This document shows positions 52,092 to 62,094 of a stretch of 64,000 nucleotides of DNA, one piece after another (the first letter of the stretch is position 1; each line of letters begins with the position of its first letter). Under the pieces are notes generated by a model that saw nothing but the letters and a program-made list of their open reading frames with translations, did not search any database and had not been told where the DNA came from. The translations under genes and the position numbers were made by a program. The DNA comes from Salinarimonas chemoclinalis (GTDB taxonomy: Bacteria > Pseudomonadota > Alphaproteobacteria > Rhizobiales > Beijerinckiaceae), in NCBI RefSeq assembly GCF_041514305.1, contig NZ_JBGMWH010000008.1, positions 111,513 through 175,512 on the forward strand, in the 5' to 3' direction.

Positions 52092-54728
52092 ATGGCACGC
52101 CGCACGGCCGAGGCCGCTCGCGAGGCCGACGATCCGCTCGGGCGCTACCGCGACAAGCGCGACTTCGGCGCGACGCCCGAGCCCCGCGGCCGCGCCGCCC
52201 GCCGCGGGCGGGCGCGGCTGCGCTTCTGCGTGCAGAAGCACGCGGCGCGCCGGCTGCACTACGATCTGCGGCTCGAGCTCGACGGCGTGCTGCTCTCCTG
52301 GGCGGTGACCCGCGGCCCGAGCCTCGTTCCCGGCGACAGGCGGCTCGCCGTGCGCACCGAGGACCACCCGCTCGACTACCTCGCCTTCGAGGGCCTGATC
52401 CCGGAGGGCTCCTACGGCGGCGGCGCGATGATCGTCTGGGACGAGGGCGCCTGGGAGCCCGAGGGCGACCCGCGGGTGGGCGTGGAGCGCGGGCGCCTCA
52501 CCTTCGTGCTGCGCGGCTCCAGGCTCGGCGGGCGCTGGCACCTCGTGCGCACGGGCGCCGGCAAGGAGCGCCGCGCCAGCGCGAAGGAGACGTGGCTCCT
52601 CATCAAATCCGACGACGAGGCCGCCCGCCCCGCCGGCGCGGACGACATCCTGGCCGAGGAGGAGACCTCCGTCGTCTCGGGGCGCACCATCGCCGACCTG
52701 AAGGCGGACGACGTGCGGCGGGCGGACTGGGACGCGAAGGTGGCCGATCCGAAGGCGAAGCCGTCGGCGCGCGCAGCGCCGGCCCCGAAGCGTAAGCCGT
52801 CGGCGAAGACGGCGCGGCCCTCCCACGCCGACCTGCCCGGCGCGAAGCCGGGCGCGCTTCCCGCCTTCGTACCCCCCTGCCTCGCCACCCTCTCCGAGAA
52901 GGCACCCTCTGGCGCGCAATGGCTCCACGAGATCAAGTTCGACGGCTACCGTCTCCAGGCCCGCATCGAGGGGGAGCAGGTCGCGCTCCTCACCCGCAAG
53001 GGACTCGACTGGACGCGGAAGTTCGCGCCTCTGGCCGAAGCACTCGCGGGGCTCGGCCTCGGCACCGCGCTGATGGACGGCGAGGCGGTGGTGGAGGACG
53101 CGCGCGGCGTCTCCGACTTCGGCGCGCTGCAGGCGGCGCTGAAGGCGGGCGACGCCTCGGCGATCGTCTACCAGGCCTTCGATCTCCTGCATCTCGACGG
53201 CGTCGATCTCGGCGGCGTCCCGCTCGCCGAGCGCAAGCGCCTGCTCGCGCTCCTCCTCGACGACGCGCCGGCGGGCGGGCGGGTGCGCCTGTCCGAGCAC
53301 ATCGTGGCCGACGGTGCGGCGATGGTACGCCACGCCTGCCGGATCGGCCTCGAGGGCGTGATCTCCAAGCGCGCCGACCGGCCCTATCGCTCGGGCCGCG
53401 GCGAGGATTGGCGCAAGACCAAGTGCTCGGCGCGTCAGGAATTCGTGATCGCCGGCTACGTCCCGGCGACGAGCCGGCGCAATGCGGTGGGCTCGCTCGT
53501 GCTGGGCGTGTTCGAGGGCGACGATCTCGTCCATGTCGGGCGGGTCGGTACCGGCTTCACGCAAGCCGACGCGACGGCGCTCCACGATGCGATCGAGGCC
53601 GTTCACGCGGACGCCCCGCCCTTCGCCGAGCCGCTCCCGCGCGCGGCCGCCGCGAAGGTGCGCTGGGCCCGGCCCGAGCTCGTCGCCGAGGTCGAGTTGC
53701 GGGGCTGGACGCCCGATGGCCTCCTGCGGCACGCCTCCTACAAGGGCCTGCGCGAGGACGAGGACCCGCGCGAAGTGGTGCGCGAGGTCCCCTCGGCCGG
53801 CGGGCGGGCGAGGACGGCGGAGCGGCGAGCCGGAGGAAAGCGGATGAGCGCACGCGACGACGCCTACGCGGGGATCGCGCTCACGAGCCCCGACCGCATC
53901 CTCTGGGAGGGCCAGGGGATCACCAAGCAGGGGCTGGCGGACTACCATGTCGAGGTGGCGGATTGGATCCTGCCGCAGATCGCCGACCGGCCGCTCGCCG
54001 TCGTCCGCTGCCCGGCGGGGGCCGAGAAGGAGTGCTTCTTCGCCAAGCATCCCTGGGCCGGCCTCGACCGGGCGGTGCTGACGCCGAGCGTCGGCGACGA
54101 CCGGCTCGTCGCCGTGCGCGACCTGCGCGGACTCCTGAGCCTCGTCCAGTTCGGCGTGCTCGAGATCCACCCCTGGGGCTCCACCCTCGACGACCCCGAG
54201 CGGCCGGACCGGCTCGTCCTCGACCTCGACCCCGGCGAGGGCGTCGGCTTTCCCGAGGTGATCGAGGCGGCTCGCGCCGTGCGCGAGCGGCTCGCCGCCG
54301 ACGGGCTCGAGAGCTTCGTCAAGACCACGGGAGGCAAGGGCCTGCACGTCGTCGTGCCGCTCGTACCGAAGGCGGGCTGGGAGGAGGCGAAGGCGTACAC
54401 GGCGGGCCTCGCGGCCGCCATGGCGAAGGACGAGCCCGGCCGATACACGGACACGCTCGCCAAGAAGGCCCGGGTGGGCCGGATCTTCGTCGACTACCTG
54501 CGCAACGGCCGCGGCGCCACCGCCGTCGCCGCCTACTCCACCCGCGCCCGCCCCGGCGCGCCGGTGGCGACCCCGCTCGCCTGGGACGAGCTCGGCCCGG
54601 AGATCGCGCCCGACCACTTCACCGTCGAGAACCTGCCGACCCGGCTCGCCCATCTCGAGCGCGACCCGTGGGCGGCGATGGCGGACACGAAGCAGACGCT
54701 GCCGAAGCGCGCGCGACGGCGGGGATGA
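52092..54728 (+). CDS. ligD: ATP-dependent DNA ligase LigD (PE-ligase-polymerase)
   Basis: The 878-residue protein has all three LigD domains. The N-terminal phosphoesterase (about 25-180) has RFCVQKHAARRLHYDLRLE and LDYLAFEGLIPEGSYGGG. The ligase (about 245-540) has the nucleotidyl Lys in HEIKFDGYRLQA, DGEAVV and GVISKRADRPYRSGR. The C-terminal primase-polymerase (about 590-870) has VVRCPAGAEKECFF, LDLDPGEGVGF, FVKTTGGKGLHVVVPL and FVDYLRNGRGATAVAAYS. This order (PE-LIG-POL) is the common rhizobial one. ATG 52092 follows GGGAGG. Confidence 0.97.
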   Translation: MARRTAEAAREADDPLGRYRDKRDFGATPEPRGRAARRGRARLRFCVQKHAARRLHYDLRLELDGVLLSWAVTRGPSLVPGDRRLAVRTEDHPLDYLAFEGLIPEGSYGGGAMIVWDEGAWEPEGDPRVGVERGRLTFVLRGSRLGGRWHLVRTGAGKERRASAKETWLLIKSDDEAARPAGADDILAEEETSVVSGRTIADLKADDVRRADWDAKVADPKAKPSARAAPAPKRKPSAKTARPSHADLPGAKPGALPAFVPPCLATLSEKAPSGAQWLHEIKFDGYRLQARIEGEQVALLTRKGLDWTRKFAPLAEALAGLGLGTALMDGEAVVEDARGVSDFGALQAALKAGDASAIVYQAFDLLHLDGVDLGGVPLAERKRLLALLLDDAPAGGRVRLSEHIVADGAAMVRHACRIGLEGVISKRADRPYRSGRGEDWRKTKCSARQEFVIAGYVPATSRRNAVGSLVLGVFEGDDLVHVGRVGTGFTQADATALHDAIEAVHADAPPFAEPLPRAAAAKVRWARPELVAEVELRGWTPDGLLRHASYKGLREDEDPREVVREVPSAGGRARTAERRAGGKRMSARDDAYAGIALTSPDRILWEGQGITKQGLADYHVEVADWILPQIADRPLAVVRCPAGAEKECFFAKHPWAGLDRAVLTPSVGDDRLVAVRDLRGLLSLVQFGVLEIHPWGSTLDDPERPDRLVLDLDPGEGVGFPEVIEAARAVRERLAADGLESFVKTTGGKGLHVVVPLVPKAGWEEAKAYTAGLAAAMAKDEPGRYTDTLAKKARVGRIFVDYLRNGRGATAVAAYSTRARPGAPVATPLAWDELGPEIAPDHFTVENLPTRLAHLERDPWAAMADTKQTLPKRARRRG

Positions 54729-54771
54729 CGCGCATCGCCCGTCACCGTGCCGCGCGGCGGTGCGCGCCGCC

Positions 54772-56706
54772 TCAGATCGTCACCTGGGTGCCGACCTCGA
54801 CGACGCGCCCCGTCGGGATCTGGAAGAAGTCGGTGGCGTTCGACGCCGTCTTCGAGAGCCAGATGAACAGCTTGTCCTGCCAGCGCGGCATGCCGGACTG
54901 CGCGGCCGGGCGCAGCACGCGGCGCGAGAGGAAGAAGGACGTCGCCATGATGTCGAAGGTGAAGCCCTGCTTGCGCAGGGCGGTGAGCCCCTTGGGAATG
55001 TTGGGCGTCTCCATGTAGCCGTAGGTCATCAGCACCCGGTAGAAGCTCTCGCCGAGCGGCTCGACGCTGACGCGGTCCTCCTCGCGCACCCGAGGCGTGT
55101 CGGTGGCGCGCACGGTGAGGACGACGTTCTTCTCGTGCAGCACCTTGTTGTGCTTGAGATTGTGCATGAGCGCGGTGGGCGTCGTCTCCGGGTCGGAGGT
55201 GAGGAACACCGCCATGCCGCGCACCCGGTGCGGCGGGCTCTTCTCCAGCATGGCGATGAGCTCGGCCAACGGGATGTCGGTCTTGCGCGTCTTGGCGAAG
55301 AGGAGCCGCGAGCCGCGCAGCCAGGTCCACATGGTCAGGATCAGCGCGACCGCGAGCAGCACCGGCACGTAGCCGCCGGAGAAGACCTTCAGCAGGGTCG
55401 AGCCGAAGAAGGCGAGGTCGATGACGAGGAAGGGCGTCATCACGGCGACCGCCGCGACGAGCCCCCAGCGCCAGCCCTTCCAGATGACGAGGATGGCGAG
55501 CAGCGCGTCGACCGTCATCGCGCCGAACACCGCGACGCCGTAGGCCGAGGCCAGCGCCGAGGACGAGCCGAAGCCGATGACGAGGGCGATGACGCCGGCG
55601 AGCAGGAGCCAGTTCACCCGCGGCATGTAGATCTGGCCGGAATGGGCCTCCGAGGTGAAGCGGATCTCGAGGCGCGGCAGGAGGCCGAGCTGCACGGCCT
55701 GGCGCGTCAGCGAGAAGGCGCCGGTGATCACCGCCTGGCTCGCGATGATGGTCGCGAGCGTGGCCAGCCCGACGAGCGGCAGCGTCATGAAATCGGGCAC
55801 GAGGTTGTAGAACGGGCTCTCGATCGTCTCCGGATTCGAGAGCACGACGGCGCCCTGGCCGAAATAGTTGAGCGTCAGCGCCGGCAGCACCATCGTGAGC
55901 CAGGCGGTCCGGATGGGGCCGCGCCCGAAATGCCCGAGGTCGGCGTAGAGCGCCTCCGCCCCCGTGACCGCCAGGCACACCGCGCCGAGCACGGCCACCG
56001 TGACGAAGGGATGGTCGATCAGGAAGCGCGCGCCCCACAGCGGGTTGATTGCCGCGAGCACGCCGGGATCGTCGAAGATGTGCCACAGGCCGGTGCCGGC
56101 GAGCACCGCGAACCAGACGCACATGATCGGGCCGAAGAAGGTCGCGACCCGGCCCGTGCCCCGGCTCTGCACGGAGAACAGGAAGACGAGGATCACGAGG
56201 GCGATCGGGACGACGTAGTCCGCGCTCGCGGGGGCGGCGATCTTGAGCCCCTCCACCGCGGACAGGACCGAGATCGCCGGCGTGATCATCGCGTCGCCGT
56301 AGAACAGTCCCGCGCCGACGGCGCCGAGCAGCAGCACCGCGAGTCGTCCGCGGCCGAGCGCGCGCATGGCCAGCGCGACGAGCGTCAGCGTGCCGCCCTC
56401 GCCGTTGTTGTCCGCGCGCAGCAGGATGAAGACGTATTTGAGCGTGACGACGAGGATCAGCGACCAGAGCACGAGCGAGAGCACGCCGAGCACGATGTCG
56501 CGGGTGATCGGCCCGCCGGCGGAGGCGGCGATGATCGACTCGCGCAGCGCGTAGAGCGGGCTCGTGCCGATGTCGCCGTAGACGACGCCCACCGAGCCGA
56601 TGGTCAGCGTCCAGAAGCCGGCCTTGCGGTGGGCTTCCGGCAGCGCGGATTCGGCCGTCGCGGGTGAATCGGGATGCCCGTTCGTCAGGGCGTTCGGCTG
56701 TGACAT
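54772..56706 (-). CDS. kup: KUP-family potassium transporter
   Basis: The 644-residue protein starts with a variable N-terminus, then the KUP core GSVGVVYGDIGTSPLYALRE and about 12 membrane helices. Diagnostic stretches are ADNNGEGGTLTLVALAMR, LLGAVGAGLFYGDAMITPAISVLSAVEG and FTSEAHSGQIYMPRVNWLL. The last 150 residues are the soluble C-terminal domain. It imports K+ with H+. It is convergent with ligD; tesB lies 200 bases upstream on the same strand. Confidence 0.97.
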   Translation of the reverse strand: MSQPNALTNGHPDSPATAESALPEAHRKAGFWTLTIGSVGVVYGDIGTSPLYALRESIIAASAGGPITRDIVLGVLSLVLWSLILVVTLKYVFILLRADNNGEGGTLTLVALAMRALGRGRLAVLLLGAVGAGLFYGDAMITPAISVLSAVEGLKIAAPASADYVVPIALVILVFLFSVQSRGTGRVATFFGPIMCVWFAVLAGTGLWHIFDDPGVLAAINPLWGARFLIDHPFVTVAVLGAVCLAVTGAEALYADLGHFGRGPIRTAWLTMVLPALTLNYFGQGAVVLSNPETIESPFYNLVPDFMTLPLVGLATLATIIASQAVITGAFSLTRQAVQLGLLPRLEIRFTSEAHSGQIYMPRVNWLLLAGVIALVIGFGSSSALASAYGVAVFGAMTVDALLAILVIWKGWRWGLVAAVAVMTPFLVIDLAFFGSTLLKVFSGGYVPVLLAVALILTMWTWLRGSRLLFAKTRKTDIPLAELIAMLEKSPPHRVRGMAVFLTSDPETTPTALMHNLKHNKVLHEKNVVLTVRATDTPRVREEDRVSVEPLGESFYRVLMTYGYMETPNIPKGLTALRKQGFTFDIMATSFFLSRRVLRPAAQSGMPRWQDKLFIWLSKTASNATDFFQIPTGRVVEVGTQVTI

Positions 56707-56905
56707 GGGATCTGGGTCGGTTCTGTTCCGGGCCGCGCCCCCGCGATCGTCGTTCGCGTGCCTGCGGGTCGCGCTCGCCCTTGCGAAAGCCGCGCCGATC
56801 GGACACCTCGGCGTCGGGCGGCGGCGTCGAGCGGCGGGGTCTGTAGCATGTTCCGCAGCGCAGCGAAACAGGGCCGCCCGCCGCCGGCCCCGCGGCCGGC
56901 ACGCC

Positions 56906-57784
56906 TCAGCCCTGCGTGGTACGCTCGCGGATCAGCCCCTCCTGCGCCACCGAGGCGACGAGGCGGCCGTCGCGGGTGAAGATGGAGCCGCGCGAGAAGC
57001 CCCGCGCGCCCGATGCGGAGGGGCTCTCCTGGGCGTAGAGCAGCCATTCGTCGGCGCGGAAGGGGCGGTGGAGCCACAGCGCGTGATCGAGCGAGGCCGC
57101 CTGGATCGCGCGCTCGAAGACGCTGCGGCCGTGCGGGATGAGCGAGGAATCGAGCAGCGTCATGTCCGACGCGTAGGCGAGGGCGCAGTCGTGGATCGCC
57201 TGCTCGTCCGGCAGGCGACCGGTCGTGCGAATCCAGACGTGGAAGCGCGCCGGCAGCGGCTCCGCCTCCGGATCGCGGGGGAGGTAGCGCTCGAGCTCGA
57301 CGGGGCGCAGCTCGATCGGCCGCTCGCGCTCGAAGTAGGCCCGCGCCGACGGGTCCATCAGCGGCATCACCCGCGCGCGCATCTCGTCCTCGCCGGGGAG
57401 GTCCTCCGGCATCGGCACGTCCGGCATCGCGGCGGCGTGGTCGAGCCCGTCCTCGCGGACCTGGAAGGAGGCCGACATCGAGAAGATGGCCCGCCCGTGC
57501 TGGATCGCCACGACGCGGCGCGTCGCGAAGGACCTGCCGTCGCGGATCGGGTCGACCTCGTAGACGATGGGCGCCTTCGGGTCGCCGGGCAGGAGGAAGT
57601 AGGCGTGGAGCGAATGCGCCTGGCGGCCCTCGACTGTGCGGGTCGCCGCGACGAGCGCCTGGCCGATCACCTGCCCGCCGAACACCCGCTGCCAGCCCAC
57701 GTTCGGGCTGCGACCGCGGAACAGGTTGTTCTCCAGCCGCTCGAGGTCGAGAATCGCGAGCAGCTCTTCGACGGCGCGCGCCAT
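56906..57784 (-). CDS. tesB: acyl-CoA thioesterase II
   Basis: The 292-residue double-hotdog protein hydrolyses acyl-CoAs. It has LLAILDLERLENNLFRGRSPNVGWQRVFGGQVIGQALVAA, HSLHAYFLLPGDPKAPIVYEVDPIRDGRSFATRRVVAIQHG and the C-terminal WLLYAQESPSASGARGFSRG, FTRDGRLVASVAQEGLIR. This is TesB as in many proteobacteria. It is divergent from the UbiH-type gene, about 100 bases apart. Confidence 0.95.
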   Translation of the reverse strand: MARAVEELLAILDLERLENNLFRGRSPNVGWQRVFGGQVIGQALVAATRTVEGRQAHSLHAYFLLPGDPKAPIVYEVDPIRDGRSFATRRVVAIQHGRAIFSMSASFQVREDGLDHAAAMPDVPMPEDLPGEDEMRARVMPLMDPSARAYFERERPIELRPVELERYLPRDPEAEPLPARFHVWIRTTGRLPDEQAIHDCALAYASDMTLLDSSLIPHGRSVFERAIQAASLDHALWLHRPFRADEWLLYAQESPSASGARGFSRGSIFTRDGRLVASVAQEGLIRERTTQG

Positions 57785-57888
57785 GTGCTAGATACCTCCG
57801 TGCCGGGCGAAGGGCATGTGAGCCGCCGCCGCCCGGCGGGTCAAGCGCGCGGAAGCGCGTCGCGGTTTCGCGTGCGAGGGAGGCGACG

Positions 57889-59181
57889 ATGACGGGTCCG
57901 ACGGAACGGGCGCAGAACTGGCGGATCGTGGTGGCGGGCGGCGGCATCGTCGGCCTCGCCCTGGCGCTCGCGCTGGCACGCGCGGCGCCGCGCGTCATCG
58001 ACGTGACGCTCGCCGATCCCGTGCTCGCCCGCGATCCCGCGGGCGACCGGCGCGCCTACGCCGTCGCCGCGGCGAGCCGGCGCATGCTCTCGGCGCTCGG
58101 CGTCTGGCCGGAGATCGCCGGTCAGGCGCAGGAGATGCGCGAGATGGCGATCACCGACAGCCACCTCGCCGACCCGGTGCGGCCGGTGTTCCTGGAGTTC
58201 GGCGGCGAGGGCGCGCGGCGGGATGCCGATGGAGAGGAGCCTTCGAGCGAGGAGCCTTTCGCCCACATGGTCGAAAGCGCCGTCCTCGCCCGAGCGCTGC
58301 GCGCCGCCTGCCGCGACGCGGGCGTCGAGATGCTGGAGGCCGGCGTGCGCCGCGCGACGCCGGCCGCCGACGGCGCCGGCGTCGCTGTGCGGCTGACGGA
58401 CGGGAGCACGCGCGACGTCCACCTCGTCTGCGCGGCGGACGGCAAGCGCTCGCGCCTGCGCGAGGGCGCCGGCATCGGCTGGAGCGGCTGGGACTACCCG
58501 CAATCGGGCCTCTCCGCGATCGTCGGCCACGCACGCGACCACGAGGGCAGGGCGATCCAGCACTTTCTGCCGTCGGGCCCCTTCGCCATGCTGCCGCTGA
58601 CGCCTGGAGGGGCGCTGGGCCATCGCTCGGCCATCGTCTGGTCCGAGCGCGAGACCGACGTGGCGCACATGCTGGCGCTCGACGAGGACCTGCTCCTCGA
58701 GGAGATCGAGCGCCGCTTCGGCCTCGAGCTCGGCGCCATCGCGCTGGAGACGCCGATCCAGGCCTTCCCGCTGGAGTTCGGCATCGCCCGCGCCTTCGTC
58801 GCGCCGCGGCTGGCGCTGCTCGGCGACGCCGCCCACGTGATCCATCCGATCGCGGGGCAGGGCGTCAACCTCGGCCTGAAGGACGCCGCCGTGCTCGCAG
58901 AGCGGATCGTGTCCGCGGTGCGGCTCGGCATGGACCCCGGCGCGGCGGACGTGCTCGAGGACTACCAGCGCGCGCGCCGCGCCGACACGGTGGCGATGGG
59001 CCTCGCCACGGACGCGCTCAACCGCCTGTTCTCGAACGACGTCCCGCCGGTGCGCATGCTGCGCGACCTCGGGCTCGGCCTCGTCAACCGCATGCCGGCG
59101 GCCAAGCGCTTCTTCATGCGCGAGGCGGCGGGCGTTCCGGGGCGAGGCGGGGCGCGGCTCCTGCGGGGGGAGGACCTGTGA
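57889..59181 (+). CDS. UbiH/UbiF-type FAD-dependent ubiquinone-biosynthesis hydroxylase
   Basis: The 430-residue protein has FAD motif VVAGGGIVGLALALALAR, DRRAYAVAAASRRML, a central substrate region, and LLGDAAHVIHPIAGQGVNLGLKD, the second FAD motif of this family. It hydroxylates the ubiquinone ring; the position (C5, C6 or C1) cannot be assigned from sequence. The stop at 59181 is followed by a repeat-filled gap. Confidence 0.9.
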   Translation: MTGPTERAQNWRIVVAGGGIVGLALALALARAAPRVIDVTLADPVLARDPAGDRRAYAVAAASRRMLSALGVWPEIAGQAQEMREMAITDSHLADPVRPVFLEFGGEGARRDADGEEPSSEEPFAHMVESAVLARALRAACRDAGVEMLEAGVRRATPAADGAGVAVRLTDGSTRDVHLVCAADGKRSRLREGAGIGWSGWDYPQSGLSAIVGHARDHEGRAIQHFLPSGPFAMLPLTPGGALGHRSAIVWSERETDVAHMLALDEDLLLEEIERRFGLELGAIALETPIQAFPLEFGIARAFVAPRLALLGDAAHVIHPIAGQGVNLGLKDAAVLAERIVSAVRLGMDPGAADVLEDYQRARRADTVAMGLATDALNRLFSNDVPPVRMLRDLGLGLVNRMPAAKRFFMREAAGVPGRGGARLLRGEDL

Positions 59182-59194
59182 AGGGGCGGGCGCC

Positions 59195-59686
59195 GCGAGC
59201 GAACGTCGACGCGTGCCCCGCGACGCCGATGACGGGCGATCGGGAACTCCCCTCTCCCTCGCGGCTCGTCGATTCACGCATCCGCGAACGTCGGCCGAAG
59301 CACGGACCCCGTGACGGGTGGTACGGGCGTTCTCCTTCCCTGTAGGGGAAGGTGGCGCCGCGCGAAGCGCGGTGACGGATGGGGCGCGCCGAAGGCGCGT
59401 TCCGCGAAGCGGAAGCCGGCGCGTCCGCTGCCGCCGTCGCTACTCGGCTTCGCCGAACGCGCGTGCCGCGCGCCCCATCCGTCTCGGCTTCGCCGAGACA
59501 CCTTCCCCTACAGGGAAGGACAGGGGGCGCCGGCACCGGTCGTCCAGAGCCGGGACCGGCGCGGGCGATGTGTGAATCGACCAGCCGCCAGGGAAAGGGG
59601 AGGCCCGCGGCGGCCTTCTTGTGCGTTCGTTCTCGGCCGGCGGGAGAAGGATCGCGAGCGAACGTCGACGCGTGCACCGCGACGCC
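59195..59686. repeat. nested inverted-repeat element between direct repeats
   Basis: The 524-base gap 59182-59705 holds a symmetric structure. Direct repeats of 33 bases (59195-59227 and 59654-59686) differ at one position. Inside them are imperfect 35-base inverted repeats (59247-59281 and 59568-59602). Inside those is a 188-base element (59333-59520) with perfect 20-base inverted ends and a second perfect 13-base inverted pair (59377-59389 and 59468-59480). No transposase or other gene is present. Open frames across it are low-complexity Arg/Pro/Ala. Confidence 0.8.
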
Positions 59687-59705
59687 ATGAACGAAGCGGG
59701 GCGGC

Positions 59706-61847
59706 TCACCGCCCCACGAGCTGGAACCACCCGTCCTCGTCCATCACCTGCAACCCCAGCTCCTGCGCCTTCTTGAGCTTCGAGCCGGCGCCGGGTCCGG
59801 CGACGACGATGTCCGTCTTGGCCGAAACGGAGCCCGCGACCTTGGCGCCGAGGCGCTCGGCCATGGCCTTGGCCTCGTCGCGGGTCATCTGCTCGAGCGT
59901 GCCGGTGAAGACGACGGTCTTGCCGGCGACGGGGCTGTCGGTCGCGGCGATCGCCTCCGCGGGGCGGGGCGTCACCTCGCGGAGCAGGGCGTCGAGCATA
60001 TCCTCGTTGTGCGCCTCGCGGAAGAACTCGACCAGCGCGTCCGCCACCACCGCGCCGATGCCGTCGATGTCGATGAACTCCTGGTAGGCGCCCGCATCCC
60101 CGTTCGCCGCACGCCGCGCCGTGTCGCGCAGGGCGTCGAACGTGTGGAAGTGGCGCGCGAGCAGCTTGCCGCCGGTCTCGCCCACGTGGGGGATGCCGAG
60201 CGCGAAGACGAAGCGGGCGAGGTCCGGCGCGCGCCGCGCGTCGATGGCGGAAAAGAGGTTGCGCACGCTCGTCGCGCCCCAGCCCTCGCGCGCCTCGAGT
60301 CGGTCGAGCCGCTCGGCGTTGCGCGCCTCGAGTGTGAAGATCTGCTGCGGGGTGCGCACGAGGTTCGCCTCGAAGAGCTCCTCGATCCGCTCCCCGCCCA
60401 ACCCCTCGATGTCCATCGCCGTGCGCGAGACGAAGTGCTTCAGCCGCTCCACCGCCTGCGCCGGGCAGATCAGCCCGCCGGTGCAGCGGCGCACCGCGTC
60501 CTCGCGACCGGTGCGCGGATTGACCTCGCGCACCGCGTGGCTGCCGCAGGCGGGGCACGCCGTCGGGAACACGTAGGGCGCGGACTCCGCGGGCCGCTTG
60601 TCGATCACGACGTCGACGACCTTGGGGATGACGTCGCCCGCGCGGTAGACCTTCACCGTGTCGCCGACGCGGATGTCGCGGCCCTCGCGGATCGGCTCGC
60701 CCTTGCCGCCGATGCCCTTGATGTAGTCCTCGTTGTGCAACGTCGCGTTCGAGACCACGACGCCGCCCACGGTCACGGGCCGGAGCTTCGCCAGCGGGTT
60801 GAGCGATCCGGTGCGCCCGACGTTGATCTCGATGGCCTCGACGACCGTGAAGGCCTCCTGCGGCGGGAACTTGTGGGCGAGCGCCCAGCGCGGCGCGCGG
60901 GAGACGAAGCCGAGGCGCTCCTGCACGGCGAGGTCGTCGACCTTGTAGACGACGCCGTCGATGTCGTAGCCGAGGTTCGGCCGCTCCTCCGCGATGCGGC
61001 GGTAGTGCGCGAGCATCGCGTCGAGCGTCTCGCAGCGCACCATCAGCGGGTTCACGCGAAAGCCCCATTCCTCGAAGCGCCGCACCGCCTCGTGCTGCGT
61101 CGGCGCGGGCGGGGGCATGGCGCCCCAGGCATAGGCGAAGAACTTCAGCGGCCGCTCGGCGGTGATGCGCGAATCGAGCTGGCGCAGCGAGCCGGCTGCG
61201 GCGTTGCGCGGGTTGGCGAAGAGCGGCTTGCCGGCTTCCGCCTGCCGCGCGTTGATGGCGGCGAAGTCGGCGTGGGAGAGGTAGACCTCCCCGCGCACCT
61301 CGATCTCCCCGCGCGCGGGGATCTCCGCGGGAATGTCGTCGACGGTGCGGGCGTTGGCGGTGACGTCCTCGCCCTCCGTCCCGTCGCCGCGGGTGGCGGC
61401 GGTGACGAGCTTTCCGTCCTCGTAGCGCAGCGAGAGCGACAGGCCGTCGATCTTCGGCTCGGCGGTGAAGGCGGGCGTCTCGGCCAGGGCGAGGAAGCGC
61501 TTCACCCGCCCGACGAACTCGCCCACCTCCGCGTCGTCGAAGGCGTTGTCGAGCGAGAGCATCGGCACGCGGTGGCGCACCTTGGCGAACTTCTCCGCGG
61601 GCTTTGCGCCGACGGACGCCGACGCCTCCGCGGTGCCGATCAGCTCGGGGAAGCGCTGCTCGATCTCGCCGAGCCGCCGGCGCAGGGCGTCGTATTCCGC
61701 GTCCGAGACGGTGGGCGCGTCCTCCTGGTGATAGCGCACGTCGTGCCCGGCGATCTCCTCGGCGAGCCGCGCGTGCTCCTTCCGCGCCTGGCGCGCGGTG
61801 AGGGCGGAGGGGGCGAGGTCGGCGTAGGAGGCGGGGGGGCGGGCCAT
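59706..61847 (-). CDS. ligA: NAD-dependent DNA ligase
   Basis: The 713-residue protein is the replicative ligase. It has the N-terminal Ia domain (YHQEDAPTVSDAEYDALRRR), the adenylated Lys in EPKIDGLSLSLRYEDG, RGEVYLSH, the OB fold, a four-Cys zinc finger (CPACGSHAV, RRCTGGLICPAQ), helix-hairpin-helix segments and a C-terminal BRCT domain (GKTVVFTGTLEQMTRDEAKAMAERLG). It is a single-gene unit with repeat-bearing gaps on both sides. Confidence 0.98.
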   Translation of the reverse strand: MARPPASYADLAPSALTARQARKEHARLAEEIAGHDVRYHQEDAPTVSDAEYDALRRRLGEIEQRFPELIGTAEASASVGAKPAEKFAKVRHRVPMLSLDNAFDDAEVGEFVGRVKRFLALAETPAFTAEPKIDGLSLSLRYEDGKLVTAATRGDGTEGEDVTANARTVDDIPAEIPARGEIEVRGEVYLSHADFAAINARQAEAGKPLFANPRNAAAGSLRQLDSRITAERPLKFFAYAWGAMPPPAPTQHEAVRRFEEWGFRVNPLMVRCETLDAMLAHYRRIAEERPNLGYDIDGVVYKVDDLAVQERLGFVSRAPRWALAHKFPPQEAFTVVEAIEINVGRTGSLNPLAKLRPVTVGGVVVSNATLHNEDYIKGIGGKGEPIREGRDIRVGDTVKVYRAGDVIPKVVDVVIDKRPAESAPYVFPTACPACGSHAVREVNPRTGREDAVRRCTGGLICPAQAVERLKHFVSRTAMDIEGLGGERIEELFEANLVRTPQQIFTLEARNAERLDRLEAREGWGATSVRNLFSAIDARRAPDLARFVFALGIPHVGETGGKLLARHFHTFDALRDTARRAANGDAGAYQEFIDIDGIGAVVADALVEFFREAHNEDMLDALLREVTPRPAEAIAATDSPVAGKTVVFTGTLEQMTRDEAKAMAERLGAKVAGSVSAKTDIVVAGPGAGSKLKKAQELGLQVMDEDGWFQLVGR

Positions 61848-61922
61848 TGGGGGAGACTCGGGCGGGGGAATCGGCGCGCCCGTTCTAGCGCGGCGCGCCT
61901 CGATCGGGAATGCTCACGCGCG

Positions 61923-62084
61923 CTCCCGCCCCGTCGGGGCGGGGAAGGCGACCGCAGCGAGCCAGGGGCGGGGTCCCGTGGCTCGACCCCGGCCGATTTC
62001 GGCTGTCGCCGAAGCGCCTTTCGGCGCACCCCCTCCGTCTCGCCGGCTTCGCCGCCGATCCACCTCCCCCGACGGGGGAGGAGC
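61923..62084. repeat. family-2 intergenic repeat, copy upstream of ligA
   Basis: This element starts CTCCCGCCCCGTCGGGGCGG and ends CACCTCCCCCGACGGGGGAG, giving imperfect inverted ends over about 160 bases. Interior stretches CCTCCGTCTCGCCGGCTTCGCC and GATCCACCTCCC resemble the right half of the 59333-59520 element (CATCCGTCTCGGCTTCGCC). It fills the gap between ligA and the toxin gene. Confidence 0.65.
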
Positions 62085-62094
62085 TCCAGCCGCC

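Noticed and set aside
59114..59677. Open frames inside the repeat-filled gap near ligA
   Set aside because: They translate the inverted and direct repeats (the same HASTFAR peptide appears twice) and have no start signal or family.
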